Positions 1-10,069 of a stretch of 64,000 nt of DNA are shown in pieces. Positions within the stretch are counted from its first letter, which is position 1. Each line of letters opens with the position of its first letter. The notes below the pieces were generated by a model. That model had not been told where the DNA came from. It did no database searches and was given only the letters and a program-made list of their open reading frames with translations. Position numbers and translations under genes: made by a program. The stretch comes from Kineococcus aurantiacus (GTDB lineage: Bacteria > Actinomycetota > Actinomycetes > Actinomycetales > Kineococcaceae), in NCBI RefSeq assembly GCF_013409345.1, contig NZ_JACCBB010000001.1:1860001-1924000 (forward strand), in the 5' to 3' direction.

Positions 1-84
1 TAGGCCACTAGGCGAATCCTCCAGTGCCACCAGCGTAGCGCGCCGTGACCAGTGCTCCGCACCACGGGTGGCGCCGGGCGGCGG

Positions 85-115
85 TTGGACCCGGGGCCCA
101 CCCGTGTCGTACGGT
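85..115 (+). promoter_or_regulatory. putative promoter of the SRP RNA
   Basis: A TTGGAC hexamer at 85-90 and a TACGGT hexamer at 110-115 sit just upstream of the SRP RNA. The 19-nt spacer is long. The predicted transcription start, about 7 nt after TACGGT, falls at the first base of the RNA's closing stem. Read from sequence only. The first 84 bases of the window hold no gene I can support. Confidence 0.45.
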
Positions 116-122
116 GGCGTCA

Positions 123-210
123 GACCCCTCGTGCGGCGTCACCCCGTCAAACCCCCCCAGGGCCGGAAGGCAGCAAGGGTAGATGGGCTCTGGCGGGTGT
201 GCGGGGGGTC
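123..210 (+). ncRNA. ffs: signal recognition particle RNA, small bacterial (4.5S) type
   Basis: The apical part carries the conserved SRP Alu-less hairpin, including GGCCGGAAGGCAGCAAGG followed by GGTAGATGGGC, the Ffh-binding symmetric and asymmetric loops. The ends pair as GACCCC with GGGGTC, closing one long hairpin of about 88 nt. The RNA with Ffh forms the particle that targets nascent membrane proteins. Its place directly upstream of dnaX is common in actinobacteria. The exact ends are estimated from the closing stem. Confidence 0.92.
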
Positions 211-268
211 CTTCGTCTCCCCGCGCAGGCCGGACGCCCTGTCCGACGAGCGGGTTAGCCTCGTCCCC

Positions 269-2407
269 GTGACGACCGCCCTGTACCGCCGCTACCGGCC
301 CGAGTCCTTCGCCGAGGTCATCGGCCAGGAGCACGTCACCACCCCGCTCACGCAGGCCCTGTCCAAGGGGCGCGTCACGCACGCCTACCTCTTCTCCGGC
401 CCGCGCGGGTGCGGCAAGACCACGAGCGCGCGCATCCTGGCCCGCTGCCTGAACTGCGAGCAGGGGCCCACGCCCACGCCGTGCGGGGTCTGCGACTCCT
501 GCCGCGACCTGGCCAACGGCGGCCCCGGCAGCATCGACGTCGTCGAGATCGACGCGGCCAGCCACAACGGCGTCGACGACGCCCGCGACCTGCGCGAGCG
601 CGTCTCCTTCGCCCCCGCGCGCGACCGCTTCAAGGTCTACATCCTCGACGAGGCGCACATGGTCACGGCCGCGGGCTTCAACGCCCTGCTGAAGACCGTC
701 GAGGAGCCGCCCCCGCACGTGAAGTTCGTCTTCGCCACGACCGAGCCGGACAAGGTCCTCACGACCATCCGCTCCCGCACCCACCACTACCCCTTCCGGC
801 TCGTCCCGCCGGCCCGGCTCACGGCGTACCTGGCGGAGCTGGCCGAGCGCGAGGGCGTGCGCATCGGCAAGGGCGTCCTGCCGCTGGTCGTCCGGGCCGG
901 CGGCGGGTCGGTCCGCGACACCCTCTCGGTCCTGGACCAGCTCATCGCCGGCGCCGGCGACGAGGGCGTGACGTACGACATCGCCGTGTCCCTCCTGGGC
1001 TACACGCACGCCTCGCTGCTCGACGACGTCGTGGAGGCCATCGCGGCCGGTGACGGCGCGACGGTCTTCCGGGCCGTCGAGCGCGTCGTGGACACCGGCC
1101 AGGAACCGCGCCGGTTCGCCGACGACCTGCTCCAGCGGCTGCGCGACCTCGTCATCGTCGCCGCCGTCGGCGAGGGCGCGGGCGACGCCCTGGCCCTGCC
1201 CGAGGACGCCCTGGCGCGGCTGACGGCGCAGGCCGCCCACCTCGGCCGGGCCGAGCTGTCGCGGGCGGCCGACGTCGTCGCCGCGGGGCTGGAGCAGATG
1301 ACCGGGGCCACCTCGCCGCGGCTGCAGCTGGAGCTGCTGTGCGCGCGGCTGCTGCTGCCCGCGGCCGACGGCGACGGCGGGCTGGGGGCGCGCCTGGAAC
1401 GGCTGGAGCGCCGCGTCAGCACGGGCGGGGTGCCCGCTCCCGCCGCGGTGCCCGCTCCGGCGGCGGTCGCCGCCGCCCCCGTAGCCCCGGTCACCGCCGC
1501 CCCGGTCACCGCACCCGCGGTCGACGCGCCTGCCGCGGACGCCCCCGCCGCCGCGCAGCCGGTGGCGGCGCCCGCCGGGTGGCCCGCGGCCCGCACGCCG
1601 GGCGTCGAGACGCGCCCGCCGCGCGAGGACGCCGCCGCGCAGCCGGTCCAGGTCGACGCGCCCCCGCCGTCGGCGCCCGCGGCCGGCGGCGACGCCGAGA
1701 CGGTGCGCCGGTTGTGGACCGAGGTCCTGGGCAAGCTGTTCACCCTCAAGCGCCTGACGTGGTCCCTGGTCGCCGAGAACGCCACCGTCGCCGACTTCCG
1801 CGGCGGCGTCCTGACCCTGCAGTTCCGCTCCCCGCAGCTCGCGGCCCGGTTCGCGCGCGGCAACGACGCGGGGTTCGTCGCCGAGGCGCTGTTCCAGGTC
1901 ACCGGCATCGAGGCGAAGGTCCAGGCCGCCGGCGGCGGCGACCCCTCCGCGGGCCGGGCCGCCCCCTCCCGCCCCTCCCGCGGCGGCTGGTCGCAGCCGG
2001 CCCAGCAGGTGCAGCAGGCCCAGCAGGCCCCGGCCGAGCAGCGGCCGGCCCGGCCGCAGCGCGAGGTCCCCGCCGCCCAGGCCTCCGCCCGCGCTTCCGT
2101 CCAGGCCCCCGCCGCCCGGCCGGCGCCGGCCCCCGCCCCGGCGGGGAACGACTACTACGCCGACGTCCCCCCGCCGGAGGAACCCATCGACGACCCCGGG
2201 GAGGAGCAGCTGTCGCGGCCCAGCCGCCGCCCCGGCCCGCCGCAGGCCCCGGCCCCGCAGGCCGCTCCCGTGGCCGCTCCCGCGACCCCGCCCGAGGAGG
2301 ACACCCCCAGCCTCGACGACGAGGACGCCGAGGAGTCGGCCCTGTCGGGCATCGCGGTCGTCGAGCAGATCCTCGGCGGGAAGGTCCTGTCGACCGACGA
2401 CAAGTAG
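269..2407 (+). CDS. dnaX: DNA polymerase III subunit tau (DnaX clamp loader)
   Basis: This is the clamp-loader ATPase that loads the beta clamp and links the replicative polymerases. At 712 aa it opens with TTALYRRYRPESF, the family's usual N-terminus, so I chose GTG 269 rather than the longer frame running through the SRP RNA. Walker A GPRGCGKT lies at residues 44-51. A four-cysteine zinc motif (CLNCEQG...CGVCDSC) follows, then the DEAH Walker B and the sensor 1 region (FATTEP). The C-terminal half is Ala/Pro-rich with a conserved tau segment around WTEVLGKLFTLKR. I see no A-rich slippery site, so a frameshifted gamma form seems unlikely. TAGCCT at 256-261, 7 nt before the start, suggests a leaderless transcript. 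Confidence 0.97.
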   Translation: MTTALYRRYRPESFAEVIGQEHVTTPLTQALSKGRVTHAYLFSGPRGCGKTTSARILARCLNCEQGPTPTPCGVCDSCRDLANGGPGSIDVVEIDAASHNGVDDARDLRERVSFAPARDRFKVYILDEAHMVTAAGFNALLKTVEEPPPHVKFVFATTEPDKVLTTIRSRTHHYPFRLVPPARLTAYLAELAEREGVRIGKGVLPLVVRAGGGSVRDTLSVLDQLIAGAGDEGVTYDIAVSLLGYTHASLLDDVVEAIAAGDGATVFRAVERVVDTGQEPRRFADDLLQRLRDLVIVAAVGEGAGDALALPEDALARLTAQAAHLGRAELSRAADVVAAGLEQMTGATSPRLQLELLCARLLLPAADGDGGLGARLERLERRVSTGGVPAPAAVPAPAAVAAAPVAPVTAAPVTAPAVDAPAADAPAAAQPVAAPAGWPAARTPGVETRPPREDAAAQPVQVDAPPPSAPAAGGDAETVRRLWTEVLGKLFTLKRLTWSLVAENATVADFRGGVLTLQFRSPQLAARFARGNDAGFVAEALFQVTGIEAKVQAAGGGDPSAGRAAPSRPSRGGWSQPAQQVQQAQQAPAEQRPARPQREVPAAQASARASVQAPAARPAPAPAPAGNDYYADVPPPEEPIDDPGEEQLSRPSRRPGPPQAPAPQAAPVAAPATPPEEDTPSLDDEDAEESALSGIAVVEQILGGKVLSTDDK

Positions 2408-2445
2408 CGGCGCTCCGTGTCGGAGCGGGCACGTAGTCTCGGAGC

Positions 2446-3045
2446 GTGTACGAAGGAGTCGTCCAGGACCTGATCGACGAGCTCGGTCGGCTGCCGGGCG
2501 TGGGGCCCAAGAGCGCGCAGCGCATCGCCTTCCACCTGCTCGCCGCCGACGCCGCCGACGTCAGGCGCCTCGCCGACGTCCTCACCGAGGTCAAGAGCCG
2601 CGTGCGGTTCTGCCGGGTGTGCGGGAACGTGGCGCAGGAGGAGCTGTGCCGGGTCTGCCGCGACCCGCGCCGGGACCCGAGCGTCATCTGCGTCGTGGAG
2701 GAGTCCAAGGACGTCGTCGCGATCGAGAAGACGCGCGAGTTCCGCGGCCGCTACCACGTGCTCGGCGGCGCGATCAGCCCCATGGAGGGCGTCGGCCCGG
2801 ACGACCTGCGGATGCGCGAGCTGCTGGCGCGCCTGTCCGACGGCGAGGTCACCGAGACGATCATCGCGACCGACCCCAACCTCGAGGGCGAGGCCACCGC
2901 GACGTACCTGGCGCGGCTGCTCAAGCCCATGGGGCTGAAGGTGACGCGCCTGGCCTCGGGCCTGCCGGTCGGGGGCGACCTGGAGTACGCCGACGAGGTC
3001 ACCCTCGGGCGGGCGTTCGCGGGGCGGAGGTCCCTCGATGGGTGA
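2446..3045 (+). CDS. recR: recombination mediator protein RecR
   Basis: RecR works with RecF and RecO to load RecA at single-strand gaps. The 199-aa protein has the full family layout: helix-hairpin-helix ([16 protein letters not shown]), the zinc motif [16 protein letters not shown], and a Toprim domain with the catalytic-type Glu ([12 protein letters not shown]) and DPN(L)EGEATA. Only 38 bp separate it from dnaX, so the ybaB gene often found between them is absent here. TAGTCT at 2434-2439 lies 6 nt before the GTG with no Shine-Dalgarno, so the gene probably has its own leaderless transcript. It overlaps the next gene by 8 bp. Confidence 0.97.
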   Translation: MYEGVVQDLIDELGRLPGVGPKSAQRIAFHLLAADAADVRRLADVLTEVKSRVRFCRVCGNVAQEELCRVCRDPRRDPSVICVVEESKDVVAIEKTREFRGRYHVLGGAISPMEGVGPDDLRMRELLARLSDGEVTETIIATDPNLEGEATATYLARLLKPMGLKVTRLASGLPVGGDLEYADEVTLGRAFAGRRSLDG

Positions 3046-3658
3046 GGCGCGGGACGACGCGGCGGGCGTCGAGGCTGCGGGCGTCGAGGCGGGCGTCGAG
3101 GCGGTGGGCCGGGAGGTCGCCGACCTGGCGGCCGCGACGGCCGCGGAGGTCCGCACCTACCTGGCGACCGTGACCGAGGTCGCCACGGGCCGGATGGACT
3201 CCACGGCCCTGTCCGTCCTGCTCCTGGCCGTCAGCCAGGTCCTCGTCACCGGCGCCCGCCTCGGCGCCCTCGACGACGTCGTCCCGGCCCGCCGCTTCGA
3301 GCCGGACGCCGGCCCGGACGCCGACGTGGACGCCGTGCGGGCCAGCCTCGCCAACGTCCTGGAGGGCCTGGACGACTACGCCGAGGTCGTCGACCCGCTG
3401 ACGAACGCCGAACTGGTGCGCGGGGCCCTGTCGGACGACCTGACCTCGGTGGCGGTCGACCTCGAGCACGGCCTGCGCCACCACGAGCACGGCGACATCA
3501 CCGAGGCCCTGTGGTGGTGGCAGTTCTCCTACCTGTCCTCCTGGGGCCCGCGGGCCACCGCGGCGCTGCGCGTCCTGCAGTCGCTGCTGGCCCACCTGCG
3601 CCTCGACGTCGACGCCGAGACCGCTTCGGACGCGGAGTTCGACGCTCTGCACCCCTGA
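3038..3658 (+). CDS. DUF5063 domain protein
   Basis: The 206-aa protein belongs to the family that commonly follows recR in actinobacteria; its function is unknown. An acidic N-terminus rich in Ala/Gly/Val/Glu (about residues 1-30) precedes a mainly helical domain with the conserved aromatic stretch [22 protein letters not shown] near residues 155-180. There are no membrane segments or signal peptide. The start ATG lies inside the end of recR (8-bp overlap), which implies translational coupling to recR. Linkage to recR suggests, but does not show, a DNA-maintenance role. Confidence 0.85.
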   Translation: MGEARDDAAGVEAAGVEAGVEAVGREVADLAAATAAEVRTYLATVTEVATGRMDSTALSVLLLAVSQVLVTGARLGALDDVVPARRFEPDAGPDADVDAVRASLANVLEGLDDYAEVVDPLTNAELVRGALSDDLTSVAVDLEHGLRHHEHGDITEALWWWQFSYLSSWGPRATAALRVLQSLLAHLRLDVDAETASDAEFDALHP

Positions 3659-3726
3659 GGCTGAGCACACTGCACAGCCGGTCCCGGCCCGGCTGAGCAC
3701 GGCCCGGAGCACCTCGGGCGGTTCCG

Positions 3727-3732
3727 TAGAAT
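3727..3732 (+). promoter_or_regulatory. -10 element of the lysC-asd operon
   Basis: TAGAAT is an almost ideal sigma-70-type -10 hexamer, placed 8 nt before the GTG of aspartokinase. There is no Shine-Dalgarno sequence between it and the start. The operon mRNA is therefore probably leaderless. No convincing -35 is visible. Confidence 0.5.
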
Positions 3733-3740
3733 CGCTCGTC

Positions 3741-5032
<1,292 letters not shown>

Positions 5033-5036
<4 letters not shown>

Positions 5037-6118
5037 CGCACGACGGCAACGAGAACCGCAAGCCCACCCTGGCCGTCGTCGGCGCCACCGGCGCCGTCGG
5101 CACCGTGATGCTGGGGATCCTGTCCGAGCGCCCCGACGTGTGGGGTGAGATCCGCCTGGTGGCCTCGGCCCGCTCGGCCGGCAAGGTCCTGCGGGTCCGC
5201 GGCGAGGACGTCGTCGTGCGGGAGCTGACGCCGGAGGTCTTCGACGGCGTCGACGTCGCGATGTTCGACGTCCCCGACGAGGTCTCCGCGGTGTGGGCGC
5301 CGATCGCCGCCGAGCGCGGCGCGGTGGCCGTCGACAACTCCGGCGCGTTCCGGATGGACGACGAGGTCCCCCTCGTCGTGCCCGAGGTCAACGGCGCCGC
5401 CGCGCGCAACCGCCCCAAGGGCATCATCGCCAACCCGAACTGCACGACGCTGACGATGATGGACGCCCTCGGCGCCCTGCACGACGAGTGGCAGCTCACC
5501 GAGCTGGTCGTGGCCAGCTACCAGGCGGCCTCGGGCGCCGGCCAGCCCGGCGTGGACCGGCTGTACGACGAGCTGGAGGTCGTCGCGGGCGACCGGACCC
5601 TGGGCTCCACGGCCGGCGACACCGCGAAGGTCGTCTCGGAGAAGCTGGGTGACGACTCCCCGTTCCCGACCCACCTCGCCCTCAACGTCATCCCCGTCGC
5701 GGGGTCGCTGAAGGACGGCGGCTGGACCAGCGAGGAGCTGAAGGTCCGCAACGAGTCCCGCAAGATCCTGGGCATCCCGGACCTGAAGGTCTCCGCGACC
5801 TGCGTCCGCGTCCCGGTGCAGACGACCCACTCCCTGGCCGTGCACGCGACGTTCGCGCGTCCGGTGACGGTGGCCGAGGCGACCGCGAAGCTGGAGGCCG
5901 CCCCGAGCGTGGAGGTCCGCGACGACCTCGCCCAGGGCGTGTTCCCGACCCCGGCGGCCACGGTCGGCGGGGACCCGACGGTCGTGGGCCGCCTCCGGCA
6001 GGCGCTGGACTTCCCGAACACCCTCGACCTGTTCGTCTGCGGCGACAACCTCCGCAAGGGCGCCGCGCTGAACACCGCGCAGATCGCCGAGCTGGTGGCG
6101 GCCGAGCTGTCCGCCTGA
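5033..6118 (+). CDS. asd: aspartate-semialdehyde dehydrogenase
   Basis: The enzyme reduces aspartyl phosphate to aspartate semialdehyde with NADPH, directly after aspartokinase. The 361-aa protein has the N-terminal nucleotide-binding glycine motif GATGAVG near residue 17, the catalytic-cysteine segment [13 protein letters not shown], the GAGQPGVD loop, and the substrate-binding and catalytic His region RVPVQTTHS. It overlaps lysC by 4 bp (ATGA), giving coupled translation. A strong hairpin 18 bp after the stop ends the operon. The family is clear and nothing is unusual. Confidence 0.96.
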
Positions 6119-6136
6119 GCCCCACCCGCGCACCCC

Positions 6137-6170
6137 GGAGGGCCCGTCCGCACCCGCGGACGGGCCCTCC
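6137..6170 (+). terminator. hairpin terminator of lysC-asd
   Basis: Perfect 15-bp arms (GGAGGGCCCGTCCGC and its complement) enclose an ACCC loop, 18 bp after the asd stop codon. No T-tract follows, as is usual in very high G+C genomes. Seen directly. Confidence 0.75.
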
Positions 6171-6189
6171 GTCGTCCCCGCCCCTCCCC

Positions 6190-6290
6190 TCTCCACCCAC
6201 CCCTCCGACCCGCGGTGATCAAGCACTTCCGTGCACAAGTGCTCGATCACCGAAGTGCTTGATCACCGGGAGGGGGGTCGGAGGGGTGGG
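6190..6290. repeat. palindromic intergenic repeat array A1
   Basis: Three copies of the family A 12-mer occur: GTGATCAAGCAC at 6215-6226, GTGCTCGATCAC at 6239-6250 and GTGCTTGATCAC at 6255-6266. They are embedded in a larger inverted repeat whose outer arms (CCCACCCCTCCGACCC and complement) flank the core. It lies between the asd terminator and the potassium channel gene. The rest of this 200-bp gap holds only a putative promoter (CAGACT at 6307-6312). Confidence 0.85.
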
Positions 6291-6319
6291 GAGGCGGGTC
6301 GTGCGCCAGACTGCGGAAG

Positions 6320-7321
6320 GTGGCCGACCACGAAGCACGCCTGCGCCTGCCCGCCGGGCGGCCGAGGTCCCCGCTGGGCGCCATCGCCCTGCGGCTGTCG
6401 CTGGCCCTGCTCCTCGTCGTCGTGTGCTGGGTGGTCGTCGTCCTCGAGCGCGACGGGTACCGCGACGGGGCCGACGGGTCGCTGTCGACGCTGGACGCCC
6501 TCTACTACACGACGGTGACGCTGTCGACGACGGGCTACGGGGACATCGTCCCGGTCACCGACAGCGCCCGGCTGGTGAACGCGCTGTTCGTCACCCCGGT
6601 GCGGATCCTCTTCGTCGTCATCCTCGTCGGCACGACCATCCAGGCGCTCACCGAGCGCTCCCGCAAGGAGATCCGCCTCGCGCGGTGGAGGGCCCGCATG
6701 CGCGACCACGTCATCGTCCTCGGCTACGGCACGAAGGGCCGCAACGCGGTCCGGGAGCTGCGGTCGACGGGGGTCCCGGTCGACCGGATCGTCGTCGTGG
6801 ACCGCAGCGGCCTGGCCACCGCGGACGCCGCCCGCGACGGGTACCTGTGCGTCACCGGGGACGTCACGCGCTCGGACACCTTCGTCACGGCGCTGGCGGA
6901 GCGGGCCCGCACGGTGGTGGTCGCGGTGGACCGCGACGACACGGCCATCCTGGCCACGCTCGCGGTGCGCCGGCTCAACCCCCGCGCCACCGTCGTCGCC
7001 ACCGCCCGCGAGACCGAGCACGTCGACCTGCTGCGCCAGTCCGGGGCGAACTCGGTCGTGGTGACGTCGGAGACGACGGGCCGGCTGCTGGGGCTGGCCG
7101 CGGGCAGCCCGGCCGCGGTGGAGGTCGTGGAGGACCTCGTCTCGTTCGGCACGGGCCTGGACCTGGTGGAGCGGCCCGTGGCGGCCGGGGAGGTGGGGTG
7201 CCGCCCCGGCGACCTGGACACCCCCGTCCTGGCGGTGCTGCGCGCCGGCCGCGTCCTGCGGTTCCACGAGGTGGCGGCCCTGCAGGACGGCGACCGGGTG
7301 CTGCAGGTCACCGGGGGCTGA
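6320..7321 (+). CDS. two-TM potassium channel with RCK (TrkA-N) domain
   Basis: This is a predicted K+ channel gated by a cytoplasmic ligand-binding RCK domain. Of its 333 aa, residues 20-42 form the first transmembrane helix. The pore helix and selectivity filter TTGYGD occupy 70-75, and a second helix runs about 90-112. A Rossmann-type RCK-N domain starts at HVIVLGYGTKGRNAV and an RCK-C domain ends the protein. The filter is intact, so it should conduct K+. The start is GTG 6320, 7 nt after CAGACT and without a Shine-Dalgarno. A 4-bp gap separates it from the convergent permease gene. Confidence 0.92.
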   Translation: MADHEARLRLPAGRPRSPLGAIALRLSLALLLVVVCWVVVVLERDGYRDGADGSLSTLDALYYTTVTLSTTGYGDIVPVTDSARLVNALFVTPVRILFVVILVGTTIQALTERSRKEIRLARWRARMRDHVIVLGYGTKGRNAVRELRSTGVPVDRIVVVDRSGLATADAARDGYLCVTGDVTRSDTFVTALAERARTVVVAVDRDDTAILATLAVRRLNPRATVVATARETEHVDLLRQSGANSVVVTSETTGRLLGLAAGSPAAVEVVEDLVSFGTGLDLVERPVAAGEVGCRPGDLDTPVLAVLRAGRVLRFHEVAALQDGDRVLQVTGG

Positions 7322-7325
7322 CGGC

Positions 7326-8600
7326 TCAGGCGGTCGTGACGGTCCCGCGGGCCCGGCCGACGAGGCGCATCAGGTGGTACAGCCCGATCGCGGCGACCGT
7401 GCCGAGCGCGATCCCGGCGAACGTCAGCCCGCCCGACGTCGTGAACGTGTAGTTCGCGATGCCCACGACGAGCGCGACGGCGGCCGTGGTGAGGTTCACC
7501 GGGTCGGAGAAGTCGACCTTGTTCTGCACCCAGATCCGCGCGCCCAGGACGCCGATCATCCCGTACAGCAGCGTCGTGGCCCCGCCCAGCACCCCCGCGG
7601 GGATGGAGCCGACGAGGGCGCCGAACTTCGGGGAGAACGACAGGGCGAGGGCGGCCGCGGCGGCCACCCAGTACGCCGCCGTGGAGTAGACCTTCGTGGC
7701 GGCCATGACGCCGATGTTCTCCGCGTACGTCGTCGTCCCCGACCCCCCGCCCAGACCGGCCAGGGTCGTGGCCAGGCCGTCGGCCAGCAGCGCCCGCCCG
7801 GCCAGGGGGTCCATGTCGCGGCCCGTCATGGCCGCCACCGACTTCACGTGGCCGACGTTCTCGGCGACGAGGACGAACACGACGGGCAGGAACAGCGCCA
7901 GGTCGCCGAGGCGCACGTGCGGGGCGCTGAACGTCGGCAGCCCCACCCAGGACGCGCTCTCGACGGCGTCGAAGGACACCAGCCCGCGCACCGCGGCCAC
8001 GACGTAGCCGACGACGACGCCGACGAGGATCGCCAGGCGCCCCAGCAGGCCGCGGAAGAACACGCTGGTCACCGCGATGGCGAGCAGCGTGATGACGGCG
8101 GTCACGGGGTCGGCCCGGAACCCGGAGTCCTCGGTGGTCCCCCACGCCGCGGGGGCCAGGTTCAGCCCGATGAGCGCGACGATCGTGCCCGTCACGACGG
8201 GCGGCATGACGACGTCGATCCACCGCGCCCCCGCGACGTGCACGACGACACCCACGACGGCCAGCAGCAGCCCCGTGACGAGGATGCCGCCGGTCGCCGA
8301 GCCGGCCGAGCTGCCGAGGATCGGGGCGATGAACGCGAAGGAGGACCCGAGGTAGCTGGGCAGCCGGTTCCGGGTGATCAGCAGGAACAGCGCGGTGCCG
8401 ACCGCGGAGAAGAACAGCGTCGTCGCGACCGGGAAACCCGTGAGGGCCGGTACCAGGACGGTCGAGCCGAACATCGCCACGACGTGCTGCAGGCCGATGC
8501 CCACCGTCCGTGGCCACGCGAGCCGTTCGTCGGGGGCGACCACCTCACCCGGTGACACCGCCCGTCCGTCACCGTGCAGCCGCCAACCCGTTCCCGCCAC
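7326..8600 (-). CDS. uracil/xanthine permease family transporter (NCS2)
   Basis: This nucleobase:cation symporter of the NAT/NCS2 family has 424 aa and about 12-14 hydrophobic segments. The conserved opening GLQHVVAMFGSTVLVP places it in the UraA branch. Later segments include the family regions SFAFIAPI and GLGGGSGTTTYAENIGVMAATKV, the latter matching the half-helix substrate site of UraA. Uracil is the likely substrate, but xanthine or other bases cannot be excluded. GTG 8600 follows GGGAGGAA by 6 nt. The 140-bp gap upstream shows only a GC-rich hairpin and a possible -10 (TACCCT on the minus strand). Confidence 0.88.
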   Translation of the reverse strand: MAGTGWRLHGDGRAVSPGEVVAPDERLAWPRTVGIGLQHVVAMFGSTVLVPALTGFPVATTLFFSAVGTALFLLITRNRLPSYLGSSFAFIAPILGSSAGSATGGILVTGLLLAVVGVVVHVAGARWIDVVMPPVVTGTIVALIGLNLAPAAWGTTEDSGFRADPVTAVITLLAIAVTSVFFRGLLGRLAILVGVVVGYVVAAVRGLVSFDAVESASWVGLPTFSAPHVRLGDLALFLPVVFVLVAENVGHVKSVAAMTGRDMDPLAGRALLADGLATTLAGLGGGSGTTTYAENIGVMAATKVYSTAAYWVAAAAALALSFSPKFGALVGSIPAGVLGGATTLLYGMIGVLGARIWVQNKVDFSDPVNLTTAAVALVVGIANYTFTTSGGLTFAGIALGTVAAIGLYHLMRLVGRARGTVTTA

Positions 8601-8740
8601 GCGCGTTCCTCCCGCCCGTCCCCGACCCGGCGACCGCCGGACCGTCGGGAAGGGTATCCGCCGGCGCGGGCCCCCGGGGGCCGCGCGCGGCGGGGACGGG
8701 GTCAGCAGCGGAACCGGGCGACCGCGGCGGGGCGGTGCGG

Positions 8741-8902
8741 CTACTCCGGGCGGTCCCGGCGGTCCCCGTTCTCGCCGTCCCGGAACTCCTCGCGCAGCGT
8801 GCGGGGGTCGGCGTCGCGCAGGGCCGAGCCGGACCCCCGGAGACGGCGGTAGGCCAGGAACGCCACGACGGCGAGCACGACGACGACCAGCAGGTACTTC
8901 AC
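8741..8902 (-). CDS. small single-pass membrane protein
   Basis: The product has 53 aa: a single N-terminal transmembrane helix (YLLVVVVLAVVAFLAY, residues 3-18) and a charged tail rich in Arg, Asp and Glu. Small proteins of this shape are widespread in actinobacteria and have no known function. TAGGGT on the minus strand (8910-8915) lies 7 nt before GTG 8902, indicating a leaderless start. It is divergent from the next gene, with back-to-back promoters in an 80-bp space. Confidence 0.7.
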   Translation of the reverse strand: MKYLLVVVVLAVVAFLAYRRLRGSGSALRDADPRTLREEFRDGENGDRRDRPE

Positions 8903-8981
8903 GCCCCCGACCCTACGTGCCCGCTGCTGCGGAGGGGTGGAACCGGCCCCGCGGGCGGGGGCCGGACCGTAGGGTCGGGCG

Positions 8982-9632
8982 GTGCACGGATCACGCTCCC
9001 CCCGCTGGGCCGGTGCGGCCCTCGTGCTGGCCGCGACGGTCGGGCAGCTGCTGGTGGCGACGCTGGCCCCCGACCTGCCGCAGTTCTCGGGCAAGGCGTT
9101 CGGGGCGCGGCTGGTGTTCTACCCGCTGCTCATGCTGTTCGTCCCGGTGGTGTGGTTCCTCCTCCACCGCGGTGGGCGGCGGCCGCCGTGGGCGGGGTTC
9201 ACGCTGGTCATGGCGCCGTTCCTGGTCGACGTCAGCGGGAACACGCTGGACCTCTACGACACCGTCGTGTGGTGGGACGACCTGCTGCACTTCCTCAACT
9301 GGTGCCTGCTGACGCTGGGGCTGGGGACCGTGCTGCGGGTCGTCGACGTCCGGCCGCGCTGGGCCCGGGCCGCCGCGACGGTCGGCGGCGGCGCCCTGCT
9401 GGCGCTGCTGTGGGAGGTCGGGGAGTGGTGGACGTTCATCCGGCACGGCACCGAGCTCGACACCGCCTACGAGGACACCCTGGGCGACATGGTCCTGGGG
9501 ACGAGCGGTTCGGCCGTCGCGCTGGCCGTCCTGGTGCTCCTACCCCGCCTCGCCCGGCCCGCCCGGCCGCGCGCCGACCCTCCCGCGGCCGTCGACCCTC
9601 CCGCAGCAGGAGGGGCCGCGCTGGGCGCGTGA
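8982..9632 (+). CDS. integral membrane protein, DUF2238/YjdF-like
   Basis: The 216-aa protein has about five to six hydrophobic helices. Acidic and aromatic motifs WWDDLLHF (about residues 88-95) and LWEVGEWW...TAYEDTLGDMV (about 145-175) resemble the conserved WD-H and WE..D...D pattern of DUF2238 membrane proteins, whose function is unknown. The His/Asp/Glu residues facing one membrane side could bind metal, but this is only a guess. TAGGGT (8970-8975) stands 6 nt before GTG 8982, so the start is probably leaderless. The C-terminus is Pro/Ala-rich and polar. Confidence 0.7.
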   Translation: MHGSRSPRWAGAALVLAATVGQLLVATLAPDLPQFSGKAFGARLVFYPLLMLFVPVVWFLLHRGGRRPPWAGFTLVMAPFLVDVSGNTLDLYDTVVWWDDLLHFLNWCLLTLGLGTVLRVVDVRPRWARAAATVGGGALLALLWEVGEWWTFIRHGTELDTAYEDTLGDMVLGTSGSAVALAVLVLLPRLARPARPRADPPAAVDPPAAGGAALGA

Positions 9633-9718
9633 CCGGGGGGCGGCGGTGGGGGTCCCCCGGCTCAGCCCACCGGACGGCGGAGGCCCCGCACCACCGGCTC
9701 GGCCGGGGTGGGCGCGGG

Positions 9719-10069
9719 TCAGTGCAGCAGCGACGTCCAGCGCGCCGGGACCCGGCCCGCGGGCCCGGGGGCGGGCTGGTCCTCGGGGTGGGCCAGCGGC
9801 GGTGCGAGGTCGGGTCCGCCGGCGTACGTCTGGTCGGTGGCGAAGTCGTAGAACCACTCCTCCCCCGGTTCGTAGCTGCGCACGACGCCGTGGCCGCTGG
9901 CGGCGGCGTGGCCGCGGGCGTGCTGCCCGGGCGAGGAGTCGCAGCACCCGACGTGCCCGCAGGCGGCGCAGCGGCGCAGGTGGAACCACCAGCCCTGCGG
10001 CTGCGACGCCTCGCAGTCGGCGCAGCCGGGGCCGCTGGGGGCGGCGGTGGGGTCGATCTGGTCGGTCAC
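9719..10069 (-). CDS. UBP-type zinc finger protein
   Basis: The 116-aa cytosolic protein is essentially one zf-UBP domain. Cys16/Cys19, Cys34/Cys37, Cys42 or Cys43, and His50/His54/His60 provide the expected zinc ligands. GWWFHLRRCAACGHVGCCDSSPGQHA is split by the usual spacing, and the Trp/Tyr-rich strand EEWFYDF follows. In eukaryotes this domain grips the free C-terminal Gly-Gly of ubiquitin; the bacterial ligand is unknown to me. GTG 10069 overlaps the kinase stop by 4 bp, so it is co-translated as the last gene of the redox/two-component module. The Pro-rich C-terminus looks disordered. Confidence 0.88.
   Translation of the reverse strand: MTDQIDPTAAPSGPGCADCEASQPQGWWFHLRRCAACGHVGCCDSSPGQHARGHAAASGHGVVRSYEPGEEWFYDFATDQTYAGGPDLAPPLAHPEDQPAPGPAGRVPARWTSLLH

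Noticed and set aside
8601-8740. A gene in the gap between the permease and the small membrane protein
   Set aside because: Only GC-rich hairpin sequence and a possible promoter are visible, with no frame showing natural protein composition.
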